From Polytrichum commune (lineage: Eukaryota > Streptophyta > Polytrichopsida > Polytrichales > Polytrichaceae), in contig OX485803.1 of NCBI GenBank assembly GCA_950295325.1, forward strand, positions 14,200,001 through 14,264,000: 64,000 bases of DNA, given 5' to 3'. The position numbers were made by a program, and so were the translations under genes. This document shows, in pieces, positions 11,637-23,454 of this stretch. Under the pieces are notes generated by a model, which was given only the letters and a program-made list of their open reading frames with translations, did not search any database and was not told where the DNA came from. Numbering within the stretch: the stretch's first letter is position 1; every line of letters begins with the position of its first letter.

Positions 11637-11988
11637 GGGTTGGTCCACACAGGTCCCAAGTCATGAGTCCCAGTTCACTAGAGGTCAATCCGTGCAATCT
11701 CATACGTTGAGAGCATGGGAGTTGGGACTTATCACTTCACACGGAGTCCCCAAGTCCTAAGTCTCAAGTGTGACATGGATGCCTACATGGCACTATTGGA
11801 AGGTGAGGCTTGGGACTTGTGTTGATAGTTGGGTTGAGCAAACTACAACTAAGTCTTGTGGATTTCTTGCTTAAAATAAACAAATTTTGACTGTAATGGA
11901 TATAAACCATCACTTTGATGGTTTTTAAGGGCTCAAATGTTGGGAATTTGCCTCCATATTGGGTTTTTGGACCCATGTGAACCGGCAC
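11637..11988 (+). mobile_element. Harbinger-like MITE, family E, copy 1
   Basis: A 352-bp element flanked by TTA at 11634-11636 and 11989-11991. Terminal repeats are GGGTTGGTCCACACAGGTCC and, inward from the right, GTGCCGGTTCACATGGGTCC. The body ('gaggtcaatccgtgcaatct', 'gttgggttgagcaaa') matches the copy at 21950-22484. Confidence 0.65.
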
Positions 11989-12019
11989 TTAGGCATGCGT
12001 TATCCAAATTTATTTTTAT

Positions 12020-12625
12020 CTCTACACCCACTTCTCATAGGATATGAAACACATCGCAATTACTGCGAGATGATTAGGTAGCAAATCCAACTTGTGCCCA
12101 TAGTCATATGCCTTACAATTTTCAGAGCTCATCTTCAATATTAAAGTGAAGATTTTTGTGCTCATTAAGTGGTCATATAGGTCACCTCCCCCCCCTCTCC
12201 AAATCATGTTGACTATTGAGCTTAGAATGGTTAGAATCATATTTTGAGCACATAGTCTAATCTCTTTTAAACATATGTCTTTTTGGTGCCCATTTTTAGA
12301 TCCCCATCTACCGTAACACAATAGCTGGTTCGTCCCCTGGCGAACGAATATTTATTTATTTTGAAAAAATAAGGTTCGCCTCTCAAAAAACTGAATTTCT
12401 AAATTTTCATTTTTAGCAAAAAAAATCAGTAAAAATGACCTTAAATGGCTTAGAAACACCAAAAGATTGCAAAAATTAATTAATTTTATTTTCGTTTTTC
12501 TGTCTTCATAATTTCATAAATTTTACGTTTTTTATTTTTAGAATTATTTTTGAACGAACCAGCTATGGTACTACGGTATCCACATGCCACTCAAATGTAG
12601 GTGTCCACGTTGAGGTTATGTTTGA
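12020..12625 (+). repeat. Dispersed repeat N, copy 2, split by a younger MITE
   Basis: Collinear with 225-530 from 'aggatatgaaacaca' to 'ccactcaaatgtaggtgtc', but interrupted at 12324-12563 by a TA-flanked inverted-repeat element absent from the other copies. Confidence 0.6.
12324..12563. mobile_element. Tc1/mariner-like MITE (TA target site)
   Basis: A 240-bp AT-rich insert with terminal repeats GCTGGTTCGT and, inward from the right, GCTGGTTCGTTC. It is bounded by TA on each side (12322-12323, 12564-12565) and sits inside repeat N, whose other copies lack it. TA duplication and a short TIR suggest a mariner/Stowaway-like origin, though the terminal sequence is not the canonical Stowaway CTCCCTCC. 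Confidence 0.6.
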
Positions 12626-13399
12626 TTTAGGCTTGCCTATCTTAGATGTCTTTGCCCCCACCCAAATGAAAATGCATACAACAATTTTATTCGACATACT
12701 TATTAGAGATAATTCATCTGCGGAATAATAGCATTAGAGACCCAAACTAGTCTAAAGGGAATCTACATTATGATGAACAGGTCAATCCGAGAGTGGCAAG
12801 GAAGACCTCATGCCTAATGCATGGAGAGTGGTGATTAGACAACTCTAGCAACTGCAACACATGGCAATACAACCATCTAGAATCCCAACGAGATCTAGGA
12901 GATGTCTTGCTCTTTGAGTTGGACCCTCACCAATCTAACCTAGAATGAAACCATAGTGTATTATATTGTAACATGGCATTTTGAAAGTTGATTCAAGCCA
13001 TAATTCACAACCTTTTGCAAGTACACTAAAGATTTGATCTAGTATGGTACTAGAATTGGTGTGCCATGTTGATTGGAGTGGTCTTCATGGTTTGTCATGT
13101 AGGTTGAGATAAAATTGTTGTATGCAAACGCACCTCTCAATGCTCATCCATCCATGTTAAAAACTTGTCCCGTAGGCCGAGAGAAAATTGTTGCATACGA
13201 ACATACCCATCTTCTGTCCATGTTAAAACCTCAACACGATGAATTTGTGGTTGATTCATCTCAAATGTGTATGAATGAGATATTTCAAGATCTTTGAAAC
13301 CAAATATGATGTCAAATCTACTAAAATAATAACATACATATTACATACTATTTTGTGGCTTCTCAATTGCATGAACAAGGATATGCTCGTATCAATAAT
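12626..13399. other. No gene recognised
   Basis: AT-rich filler. Near 13110-13270 a phrase ('gcaaacgcacctctcaatgc') is echoed by 'acgaacatacccat', a weak internal duplication of repeat L-like sequence. No coding signal. Confidence 0.45.
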
Positions 13400-15440
13400 T
13401 CCCTCTCGATGTTATGTAGACGATAGGCACCATATGGCACCCTCTCCTCCTATTTGCCAACCATTGATTGCAAGACAATTAATGTAGGGCGATTTTAAAT
13501 AGTGTGGTCCGTAATAATCCCCCAACAATCAAATGTTCGTGTAGTGTACCACCCCAAAGTACTTGATCTAAGTTAAGTTTTAGGTGGCTCTAGAGTCAAC
13601 ACACCACTTGCAAACTACAAAAGCCTCCTACTTACTTACAAAGAGACACCTAAAAAATGTGATGAAGCATAAGTAGTGAATCTTGTCGACATGGGGTTTC
13701 ATGTGCATGCAATGTGTACTAAGTTAGCACCATTATATGACACCCTCTCTAGTTGCCACCCATCAATTGCAAACAATTATTGTGGGTCAATGTTAAATAG
13801 TGTGGACCACACTAATAAGATGCTAAGTGTAGTGTACTACCCTAGAGTACCTGATCTAAGTTAAGTTTAGGTGGCTCTAGAGCCAGCACACCACTTGCAA
13901 ATTGCGAAGCCACCTATTTTCTTACAGAAAGACACCTAAAAAAAAGTGACAAAGCATAAGTAGTAAATCGTGATGACATGGGGTTTCATGTGTAGGCAAT
14001 AGGATTGATTTAACACCGTTTTATGACACCCTCTCTAGTTGCCAACCATGGATTACAACACAACTCATGTGGGTCGATGTTAAATAGTGTGAACCATGTT
14101 AATCAGATGGTAAGCGTAGTTAATTAGATGCTACCCAAGAGTACTTGATCTAAGTTAAGTTTAGGTGGCTCTAGAGTCAACACACTTGCTGCAAATTGCA
14201 AAGTTGTCTACTTCCTTACACATAGACACCTAAAAATGTGTCAAGCATTTAAGTAGTAAATCATTTCAAATTGGGAATTCATGTGCAAGGACGTACAAAT
14301 TTTAGCACCATATGGCACCCTCCCTAGTTGCCAACCATTGATTGCTAGACGAGTAATATGGGTCGATGTTGAATAGTGTGGACTACACCAATCATATGTT
14401 AAGTGTAGTGTAGTACCCCGGAACATTGTATCTAAAAGTTAAGATTTAAATGACTCTAAGCCAACACATCCCCTATAAAGTGCAAAACCAATTACTTACT
14501 TACAAAGAGCCACCTTAGAAATTTGACGCAACATAAGTAGTGAATCATTTTGACGTGGTGTTTCATGTACGAGCACTAAGGGCCGGTTTACACCATAGAC
14601 CATGAAGTTGGACTGTGGAAGATGGCCTTTTCCCATAGTCTGACTTGATGGTCCAACTTCAATGGTCCAATTTCTTAAAAAAACAATTTACAAAGCCTTT
14701 GGGCCCCTCACTAGGTGTAAACCAATGTGTACCAAGAGGCATGACCATGCACCAACAAGGGAATGTGTTGATTTTTTAATATATGGCCAGAAAGGGCATT
14801 TTTGAAAGGAAAATGAATCAAGTTTGACCATTCTCTTGTCTTCTCTTGTCTCCATCTTCTCTTCCCCCCAAAAATTACATTAAAAATATATTACATCAAC
14901 ATTTCTCTGCCACAACCCCCTGCCTTTTTCTACAAGAGCACCTCTTTTGCCTCTCCCACCGCAAAACCCGTTGGACCATATCATTGGATAATGTAGGCCT
15001 CATATTATGTCTTCTGGGGACCTCAAACTTCATGATCACGTTGGCATTTCCTCGTTAATGTAAACCAAAGCGGTCCCAGGATGAGTTCAACAACCAATCA
15101 CAAATTTTACAGAGCCCTGCAACAACTTCACGATCCGTGGTGTAAACAACCCCTAAGTACTAAGTTAGCACCACATGACACCCTCTCGAGTTGCCGATCA
15201 TGGATCGCTCGACATTTACTTGTAGGTCGACATTAAATAGTGTGAACCACACTAATCAAATGCTAAGTGGTAGTGGTACCACTCCCGAGTGCCCAGTCTA
15301 CGTCAAGGTAGGTTTTAGTTGGCAGCCCACACACCACTTGCAAGCTACAAAGCTGACTTACTTTACTTACAAAGAGAGGACCTACAAATGGGAAGAAACA
15401 TAAGTAGTAAATCATGTCGACCTAGGGTTTCATATGTGTG
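13400..15440 (+). repeat. Tandem array I, units about 284-293 bp, interrupted by a MITE
   Basis: Successive units repeat 'ggcaccctctctagttgcca', 'aaatagtgtggaccacac', 'gatctaagttaagttt', 'acacaccacttgcaaa' and 'catggggtttcatgtg'. The last landmark recurs at about 13690, 13977, 14270 and 14554. The fifth unit resumes after the family B MITE at 14580-15153. Units differ by point changes and small indels, so the array is not recent. A stray single unit lies at 39560-39700. There is no coding potential. Confidence 0.75.
14580..15153 (+). mobile_element. Harbinger-like MITE, family B, copy 2, nested in array I
   Basis: A 574-bp element flanked by TAA at 14577-14579 and 15154-15156. Terminal repeats are GGGCCGGTTTACACCATAGA and, inward from the right, GGGGTTGTTTACACCACGGA. 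Removing the element and one TAA rejoins a normal array I unit reading '...gcactaagtactaagttagc', so the insertion point and target duplication are directly supported. It runs in the same orientation as copy 1 ('acgagttcaa...ccaatca' near the right end). Confidence 0.8.
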
Positions 15441-15662
15441 GGCAGTCAAAGTACTAACTCTTATTAATTAAGCAGTGCTCTGGGCATCAGCCGCAAGAGA
15501 AAATAATCAAGTTAAAGTGGAGTAGCCATATGTAACTTATCATGGGGTACTAGTATATGCTGGTGAGCTACTTCATTACTTCCATATCTCACTTGGCCAC
15601 CGGCAGCCGGCTGCCTTTTAGCTCTAGGCTCCCTGCCTGCAATGTAAGATCTAGATTCTCTG

Positions 15663-15694
15663 TGTATGTGTGTGTGTGTGTATATATATATATA
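15663..15694. repeat. (TG)n(TA)n microsatellite
   Basis: A compound dinucleotide run inside 15441-15912, a stretch with no gene. ORFs here encoding IYIYTHTHTH-like peptides are products of the repeat. Confidence 0.85.
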
Positions 15695-15912
15695 TTTGTG
15701 GTACCTTTGGAGGGAGTCCGTATAAATTGGAATCCGTCCTCCTGATTGCGGGCTGGGGTGAACCAGCTCGTACACTGGTTCCTTGGAGGCAAGGGTTTAG
15801 GCATCCAACAAGGAACGAGTGTATGGGTTGGTTCGCCCAAATCCCCAATTGCGCTGCTTTGGGAACCAAGACACATCCAAGTATGTTTTGCAAGTTGTGT
15901 CTGATCACGTGG

Positions 15913-16504
15913 GGGCCGCTTTCACACACGAGGTTGGAGGCCCGTGACTGTTGCATTATGAGATCGCTCGTTGGTCGAGAAGGCCGAGACCATCCGAGTT
16001 CGCTTCACACACGAGGTTGGGTGCCCGTGACCGTTGCATTATGAGATCGCTCGTTGGTCGAGAAGGCCGAGACCGTCCGAGTTCGCTTCACACAAGAGGA
16101 TGGAGGCCTATGACCGTTGCATTATGAGGTCGCTCGTCGGTTGAAAAGGATGAGACCGTCCAAGTTCACTTCACACACAAGACTGGAGGCCCGTGAGTGT
16201 TGCATTCTAAGATCGCTCGTTGGTCGAAAAGGCTGAGACTATCCAAGTTCACTTCACACTAGAAGGTGAAGGTTTAAGGGCCCAAAGAAATTATCATGGA
16301 TGACAAGTCTACATGGATTCCTACATGGCAGACTATGAAGAATGTTTCATAGTTTGCCATAATTTGCGTCAAGCCCAACTACGAAAGTTTTGGAAGACCA
16401 TGTTAGAGTTAAGGGCCTCATAAAATTGGTATGGCCTTTGGATGAAAGTGAAGGGCCCTTACAATGATGTGGTCATGGTCCTTAGCTTGTGTGTGATGTG
16501 GACC
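15913..16504. mobile_element. Harbinger-like MITE, family C, copy 1, internally amplified
   Basis: The left end GGGCCGCTTTCACACACGAG and the right end reading inward GGTCCACATCACACACAAG form an inverted repeat, and TTA follows on the right (16505-16507). The left flank lacks the matching triplet. The left subterminal sequence has been amplified into four 83-bp units (15920-16251). Beyond them 'ggatgacaagtctacatgga' matches the other family C copies. Confidence 0.55.
15920..16251 (+). repeat. 83-bp tandem repeat, 4 units
   Basis: Units start at 15920, 16003, 16086 and 16169, each exactly 83 bp. They read from 'cttcacacacgaggttgg' through 'gttgcattatgagatcgctc' and 'aaggccgagacc' to 'gtccgagttcg'. 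A partial fifth start ('cttcacact') follows at 16252. Each unit begins with the family C terminal sequence, so the array was built from a MITE end. Confidence 0.85.
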
Positions 16505-16889
16505 TTAACCAATGGGTTAATTTTCATGACACCTATCGGAGGGGGAAGGGGAAAATGAAGAGGACCATTGTGTATCTGGTGGTTTCTACTTTTAGTCATT
16601 TGGGATTTTAATTTGGGTCATAGTGCAATCTACTGGGAGCTAGGGGGTTTAGAGTAGATTGAAGAAAATTTCACAACAAATTTGGGAGGGGCGTGTTTTC
16701 ACCAATGTTGGACTGGTATATAGGTAAATGCATGGTATCAATAATCAACACCAATAATAGTGTCAAAGAACAAGTTTATCTATGGGTATCAAATTTGTAA
16801 TTATGGTTTTAAAAGTATATATTTGGTGGATATCTCAAGGTGAGAGAATTTTGTATACATGAGTTATTATTCAAGTCAATATCATTTTT

Positions 16890-17270
16890 AATCATATTTG
16901 AATGAGTCTCGGAGACCCTAAATTACCTAGTCTTTTGGAGTCCAAATGGAATAAGTTGGCCCTCAACATATAGGAGGGTTGTTTTCACTGAAGCCCCTTC
17001 ATCCATAATTGATTAAATTTCTAGACGTCATGAAATGCAACTTGTAGTGTAGTTTGATGAAAGTGTCTAGGCATACTTGTGAAGATGAAAACACAATGAG
17101 CTATTCTAGAAATTGGCTTTTTTAATTTAGTCTATTTGAATCCAAAAATGGCCTCATAGATCCTAAATCAGTCTAGTAGGGTTCAATTGAAATAAATCAA
17201 CCTTCAATGTGCATGAAACTTATATATATATAGAGAGAGCCCCTTCATACACAATGAGTGAGTTTATCTT
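16890..17270 (+). repeat. Short repeated module M (two units; third copy near 47760)
   Basis: About 200-bp modules at 16900 and 17105 share a pattern like 'agtctaktwggagtccaaatg' (degenerate), then 'ccctcaacat' and 'gccccttcatccayaat'. A similar module lies at about 47760-47920. A (TA)n(GA)n run is at 17219-17240. Non-coding. The rest of 16508-17470 holds nothing that I recognise. Confidence 0.4.
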
Positions 17271-17474
17271 TACACCATGAAATGTTTCTACCACGAAAAT
17301 GGTATTGGGTGCCCCGGAGTTGGAATGAAATGGCCCTCAACGTGTGAACTTTTTTTCTTTAATTGTTTTTTTGGAACCGGGCCTTCATTCACAGTTGATG
17401 AGTTACTAGACATCATGAAGTTCCGGCCACATGGTCATGCACAACATATGATACCTCTAGTTCCTTTTTGCTTA

Positions 17475-17951
17475 GGCTCACTTCACACATGAGCCAAGAG
17501 CCGTGACCACGAAATTGTGAGAGCCCAAAAGAAAGTGCCCAAATGCCATCCCAAGACACCTTCAAAATCGTGTAGCGTGGAATCATATGTGACCGGGCCC
17601 TCAACCAAATACTATATCAATGAATTTCTATTCATGCAAGTCCTCACGCATGATAAAATAGAATAAATCAACGATTATGAACGTTCGGAGTGTCATGGTC
17701 TCCCGGTTATGTGTTGGGCCTACCTCCAAGAGGTGGTTTTTGAAAATAGTCTAAGGGACCATGAAACATGATCCATTTGATGCCATGTAGGAATCCATGT
17801 AGACTTTGCATCCACATTGCATTCACCTACTCCGTTGGTCCCTCAAGCGTAGTGTGAAGTAGCGAACTTGGTCCGGCTCCGCCTGTTCCACCAATGAGAG
17901 TGCTTGAAGTGTACTGGTCACGGGCTCTCAGTCTCATGTGTGAAGTGGCCC
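17475..17951 (+). mobile_element. Harbinger-like MITE, family C, copy 2
   Basis: A 477-bp element flanked by TTA at 17472-17474 and 17952-17954. Terminal repeats are GGCTCACTTCACACATGAG and, inward from the right, GGGCCACTTCACACATGAG. Its halves correspond, in reverse order, to the two outer parts of 23455-24408, so the two copies have opposite orientation. It is the cleanest family C member. Confidence 0.75.
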
Positions 17952-17954
17952 TTA

Positions 17955-18428
17955 GGTCTCAATATTTAAGAGGCAAGCACCTTGAGAACACATAAGAGCA
18001 TCCCAATCAACCCGGCAACGCCCCGGAATATGTTTTACATCATATTGTTGACAAAGTGGCCGGTGGCTTCAAACTACTCACCCCAACAATTCTATCATTT
18101 GAAATGGGATGCCTACTCGTATGCTCGACATACATGGAGATGGAGTGCAAATTTTGGAGCCTCGTTAAACAAAGAATCCAAAAGTGAAAAGGGAGGTCTA
18201 ATAATGGTTCCATGTATGGTCTATCGGTTTCATGGAGAGAGAATGGTCTAGCTACGAGTGTTGTGCACTAGGAGAAAACTTGTATGTTCCAGTCATTTGT
18301 TGTAACTTGTTCGTTACAGCTCATGGCCTCAAAATGTATAAATATATCATTTTGGTTGTCAACTGCGGGTTTTTGTTTGTCGATTCTCCCAAATCCGCAA
18401 CCGAAAATCTATGCTTGGCAACCATAAT

Positions 18429-18465
<37 letters not shown>

Positions 18466-20700
18466 GTATACAATATACATTTTTATGTATTATATATACA
18501 TATATATATATGGTTTTTTTTTTCCTTGCCATGAGTTGCAATGCATGAAATGGACAAGTTTTTTCTAACTCCACTTGGATCCACGGTCATATTCTACTCT
18601 CTCACGTGATTGATTTTCAATTTGTACCAATACAAAATAGGATGAAATGTGATAAGTTCTTTTTTCATAAGGAATACTCCGATGATTGAGGGAAGTGAGC
18701 TTAGCGTTGGACCCCGTGAGTAGCTTCGTTCACGTAATTCCAGAAACAAAGATTGGCACTAATGTCGATAGAGTGTCTAGGTCAAGCTTCATTTATTGTG
18801 GGTGAAAGACTTAGCCCCAAACAGATTGAGGGATGATTTAGTTCAATCGAGTCTCACTAGACCAATCAGAGTTTGGGAAGTTTTTGAAGCCTAAGTGGCT
18901 AATTGCCGGTAGTTGCTACGAAGGGTCGGAATTTTTCCAATTTACATCGGCAAGAGCCGGTCTTTTGTGAAATCAATCGGCCAATTGCCTATATTTTCAT
19001 ATTTTCATTGGCCAATATCCGCTTAAATGGAATTCATATCGGCACTAATTGTTTAAAAAATGTATGAAAAGTTATTAGAAATCATTTCTTACTACAAAAT
19101 CTTGAATAAGTGAAAAGAAAGGCATGTTCAAAACTTTAAATTTGAAGAGTTAATATCCTTGGCAAGAATTGAACCTAGCAATGCCTTCACCGCTTGAAGG
19201 CCAAGGGTCCCCCAATTCTTCATAAAAGCAATTGGATTTGGTCATGGAAAGGTTGCATAATTCAAAAAGTTAGAGGTTTAGGGTACTTCCTCAAGTGCAT
19301 CATCAGATGCCCCAGACAAATAGCGCTCTGGATGCTTCCAACTGAAATCCAGTAACTCACAAGAAGAATCGGCTACATTTCCAGGACATTTTCTGGTCCA
19401 TCGGCTCGTTGCCGGAGGATTGAAATTATAGTCGGATTGCCATCCGATGGTTGGAAATTTGGACCGGCCATGAGGGGAAATCCATCGGCTGATAATGAAC
19501 TAGCCGTCGGTTTTCCCCGAACATAGAGACCAATTTGGGATTTTTAATACCGTTCTTCAGGGAGTCCGGTGAACTAAATTTGTTACCCACAATTTAAAAT
19601 ATTTCATTGTGTTTTCACCTACCCAATGAATACCGCGACGCCACCAAGAAACAATACCCATGTCATTTTTGGGACTTATCTAGACTAGAAGTTATAATAT
19701 TAATATAACATTATATGAGTTGCATAGCCAACACAAGGCCCACTCGGAAAGGGGGAAGACTTGAGTCTACAACACCTTCATGTTAGTGTATCAACTAACG
19801 TCTCTCAACCGTTTGCAAAGGGTTTACACCAACACTTAAAGCGAAAGGATTGTTTGAATTCTCAAACAATCCTTGTGATCGGTTGAGAAGTATTAGGTTG
19901 TGGTTCGAGTTCGTCTCGTGTTTTTAATTGGAGTGACCGCCGAGACATGACACTTGCGGGATTGAACCTTGGATGATGCCCAAGTCCTGCAAGGTGACAA
20001 GACGAAGGCCATCCACAGGAAGGGAACACGAGGGGGGCTGAAGCGCATGAGAGGAGCTGCACGATGCCTCCTAGATACAACGACACTTTCTTAATTGTTG
20101 AAATCAAGATCTTATTTGATTTGGGTGATTAGACTATTGCAAGAAAGACGTTTCAAGGGCTCTCTAGCAATTTAGAGAACGTTTCTCATTGGCAAGATGC
20201 ACATCCCTTTAAGCTAGTCAAAGTTTGTAGGATAGTTAACCCCAAATGCGGTTTAGACTACGGTGAAGAAGTGCACCAATCAAGAATTTGAGGGGAATGA
20301 AGCAATATGATTGGCTATGAAATGGGTCTTCACTGGCCAAGAGTTCTAAGGTGGAGAACTTCAAGCATGGATGAAAAAATGACATGGCTACCAGCATGGC
20401 AACACTTTTCGCTAGGCGGTTTGTCCAGAGGTCAAGTTTCTTGGACGACCTCAAACCCCTCGGACAAGAAACTTGGCCTCTAGAGAAATCCAACTTGAGG
20501 CATTGTTTCATTTTTATTCCATCTTATCCACCATACCAACCATGGCCTCAAATACCTTCAAGTGTCTTGAGCTAAAATTCTTGACTTACCGGTGCACTTC
20601 TTCAAACCGGCCCTAAGGACCCCAATTTCCGCAAGGAAAGAAGTAATTCTAAACTGATCAAGATAAGATAAAACATGATCAAGATAAGGAAAAAACGGAC
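17955..20700. other. No gene recognised; contains (TA)n tracts
   Basis: The stretch holds (TA)n microsatellites at about 18432-18463 and 18493-18512. A patch at about 18905-19520 is rich in short 'atcggc'/'gccgat'-type motifs. A weak minus-strand tRNA-like patch at about 19170-19225 carries GGTTCAATTCT, one base from a B box. No convincing ORF was found. Confidence 0.45.
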
Positions 20701-20709
20701 TCCCATTCA

Positions 20710-21651
20710 CAGGGGTGTTTTTTCACAAGGTCCCTAACATGTCTAGGGACATGTTCATAAAAAAAAACAATTCCAGTGGACGGGTTCTTAGAAAATGAAC
20801 CGGTTTTGGGACGTGTCAAATGCACTTTGGACGGGTTCTAAAAATAACATTTTTTAAATTAAAAAAATGGTACAAATATCAATTACGTTATGTCATATAT
20901 GACATGTGAATATAAGCATAATGCAATCAAACCACTAATACCCAATCAAACTATCAATCTTGAAGTGCTTGATTCACCTGCATACATTAATTCATCAACC
21001 ACAAAATTTAGAACCTTTTTAACATAATGTCAAAGATTACAATTGAAGGTAAACTTAGTAATTGAATAAGAATTAGTATATATAAACATGTTAAAAAGTT
21101 TAAAAATAAAGAGCTACTTACCCTTCAAAGAAGTGGATGAATTCTCCTATCCTTCATGTTTCTCCAAACAAGCATCACTGCATTCCAATCAGAGATTGTT
21201 CCAGCGGCACTCTCCAACTTCTTGAATTCAAGTTAGTTTCAAATGAACCGGTTGAGTTTGAGTGACTGAGTCTAGTTCAGTTTCTCTGAACTAGTATGTG
21301 GACAAACAGACAAAATGGGGCAGTGGCAGGCTGGCAAATTGGTAATTATAATAGAAAAAGCAGAAATGAACGAAGATAGTAAGATACTATTGTTTCCAAG
21401 TGGCAAGTGCACCAATCACATGCCGACATCTTTCGGGTTATCTATATTGATTTGTTTTTTCCTTTAACCTTTTCATGGACGGGTTGGTTTAGAAATTACC
21501 GGTTTTGGGACGGGTTGTTTTTTCTTCAACCTTTCCATGGACGGGTTGGTTTTGAAATTACCGGTTTTGGGACGGGTTGCAATTTTTTTTGCCTTTCAAT
21601 TCGAGGTTTTGGGACGTGGACGGGTAAAAACTTTGTGAAAAAACAGCCCTG
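20710..21651 (+). mobile_element. hAT-like non-autonomous element, copy 1
   Basis: A 942-bp element with an exact 8-bp target duplication CCCATTCA (20702-20709 and 21652-21659). Terminal repeats are CAGGGGTGTTTTTTCACAA and, inward from the right, CAGGGCTGTTTTTTCACAA. An 8-bp duplication with CAGGG-type ends is the hAT superfamily signature. Inside, phrases such as 'gacgggttctta' and 'accggttttgggacgggttg' recur in short tandem. No transposase is present. Confidence 0.8.
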
Positions 21652-21949
21652 CCCATTCATGTCGGTATTAGAAACACCGAAATCGTAATTTTCAATACTT
21701 TTGTTTTTAATGCACATGGATGTTCTCTACTAGGTGCAAAGAGAATCGGATTGAAGAGGAATGTAACTTATAATTGGCTGAATAAAGTGTGTACCATTGA
21801 ATCATAAGGACAGACTTTTTGTCACAATGTGCCTATTTATGTTTGTGAGAATGTGAAAAGTGGGCCGTACTCAAATGAAATGGTCAAACATTGCACATGT
21901 AGTATGGAGGCAATCACTCCTCGGGTGACGGACTACGTGGTCTAATTAA

Positions 21950-22484
21950 GGGCCAATTTACATGCGTCCCAAGTCCTAAGTCCCAAGTCACTTGAGGTCA
22001 ATCCATGCAATCTCAGCCGTTGGAAATTGGGACTAACCACTTCACAGAGGTCCCAAGTCCTACTCCCAAGTACTACAAGGCAACAATTCTAGGAGGTGAG
22101 GCCCGAGACTCGTGTTGAGAGTTGGGTTGAGCAAAAACACAGGTCCCGTGAATATTTTTCCATCAAATAATTGAGATCCGACTTAAATGATAACTAGTCA
22201 TAATCTAATGGGTTTTGGAGGCTCAAAAGTTGGTAATTTCTTCCATGTTGGGACTTGCTAACATGAATGGAATTTCATAACATCATTTAACTGCTACTAT
22301 CTATTCCATTCTAATATTGACAATACATTGCTTCACCATAGTCTTTTAGCATGAATGTGATAGTGCAGTACTCTACTATGAGAATATACATGGTTTAAAT
22401 TCAAATAGAATCTGGTTTATGCCCGGCCCCTCCAACGTACAAACTCAATTGAATAATGGTATGGGAAACCATGTGAACCGCCCC
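21950..22484 (+). mobile_element. Harbinger-like MITE, family E, copy 2
   Basis: A 535-bp element flanked by TAA at 21947-21949 and 22485-22487, with ends GGGCCAATTTACATGCGTCC and, inward from the right, GGGGCGGTTCACATGGTTTC. It matches 11637-11988 up to 'ccatgttgggactt'. About 190 bp of extra sequence (about 22265-22455) separates that body from the right end. Confidence 0.65.
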
Positions 22485-22792
22485 TAAGAAAGAAGCACTC
22501 TTGCTCTTGTCCGGTATATGGTACAAATGTGGGTTTAAAATATACTGCCTAATTCGGAGATATTCATAAAGGCATGGAGACGTGGGGAGTGATTGGTAAC
22601 ACGGCCTCGTCATACACTCGAAGGTAAACTATTTTATTGTTGCCTGTCATTTAGAAATAAAACAAATTTATCACCTTTATGCAATCAGGCCTACCAACAT
22701 GCATATAACTTTACATTAGTGTGGCCTATACTATTTATCATCAATCCACATCAAATGTTTTTGAGACCGTGGGGTTGAAACCGCACTAAATA

Positions 22793-23104
22793 TGCTATTT
22801 AGTGTTTGATACACTAAATACAAACGCACACACTAAATATCACTAACTCTATGAAAGTAAGTAATATTAAATGTAAACTCAAACACTAAATATCAACTAT
22901 GGTAATATGTGGAAGTTACATGCACGAATTTAGTGTTAGTAAGAATATGAAAAAGAAGAAGTACAATGGTAAAAGGAGAAGGGAGGTGGCGGCGCATTTA
23001 TGTCTAACACTAATTATCAAAGAATTGAATATCAGTGTTGAGCAGGATAGGGTTGTAACAACACTGAATATAATCAAACACTAAACATCATATTTAGTGT
23101 AGTG
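22793..23104. mobile_element. TIR element family H, copy 1 (CACTAAATA ends)
   Basis: Bounded by 'cactaaatatgctatttagtg' -like and 'catatttagtgtagtg' ends, which are inverted copies. Further 'cactaaatat' motifs lie inside. The right half ('cactaattatcaaagaattg', 'gttgtaacaacact') recurs at 53650-53760. The class is uncertain; the ends do not show a clear target duplication. Confidence 0.45.
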
Positions 23105-23454
23105 AGAGTGTCACTTGCATTACCAATACATGAGTCCTAGACAATCGACATGTGTCTGGGATAAATATGCAAATCTAATATCATGGTAAACTTTACAAAT
23201 TGTCTAGTGACACATGACAAATTTCTAGTGATGCATGGTAATTGCCAAAGATTCATATGTTTGTAATGATGACACGTAATGCAACATGGCAAATCACAAA
23301 GTCCACTTTGATAAACACAATGCACCAATTTTAATGCCACACTACCAAATCATATGTTTATTAGACTAGGTTTACATTATGGTCCACGACCAAAGAAACT
23401 GCAAAATGAGAGTAAACCATTCACATGGTCAGGAAACCTTTGAAGCAAGAGTAA

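Noticed and set aside
13400-15440. CRISPR-like array
   Set aside because: Units are about 288 bp, diverged along their whole length, with no short conserved repeat and unique spacer pattern. The context is a plant nuclear genome.
15512-16044. Overlapping ORFs encoding IYIYTHTH- or VCVCVCVYIYI-like peptides
   Set aside because: These are products of the (TG)n(TA)n microsatellite and the 83-bp repeat.
17995-18030. Another end of the 417-bp MITE ('taagagcatcccaatcaaccc')
   Set aside because: The first dozen bases resemble the dimer's TIR after TAA, but no matching right end was found nearby.
19862-20107. tRNA-like sequence near 19.9 kb ('ggttcgagttc')
   Set aside because: It has only a partial B-box match, without an A box at a suitable distance, and no second copy in the window.
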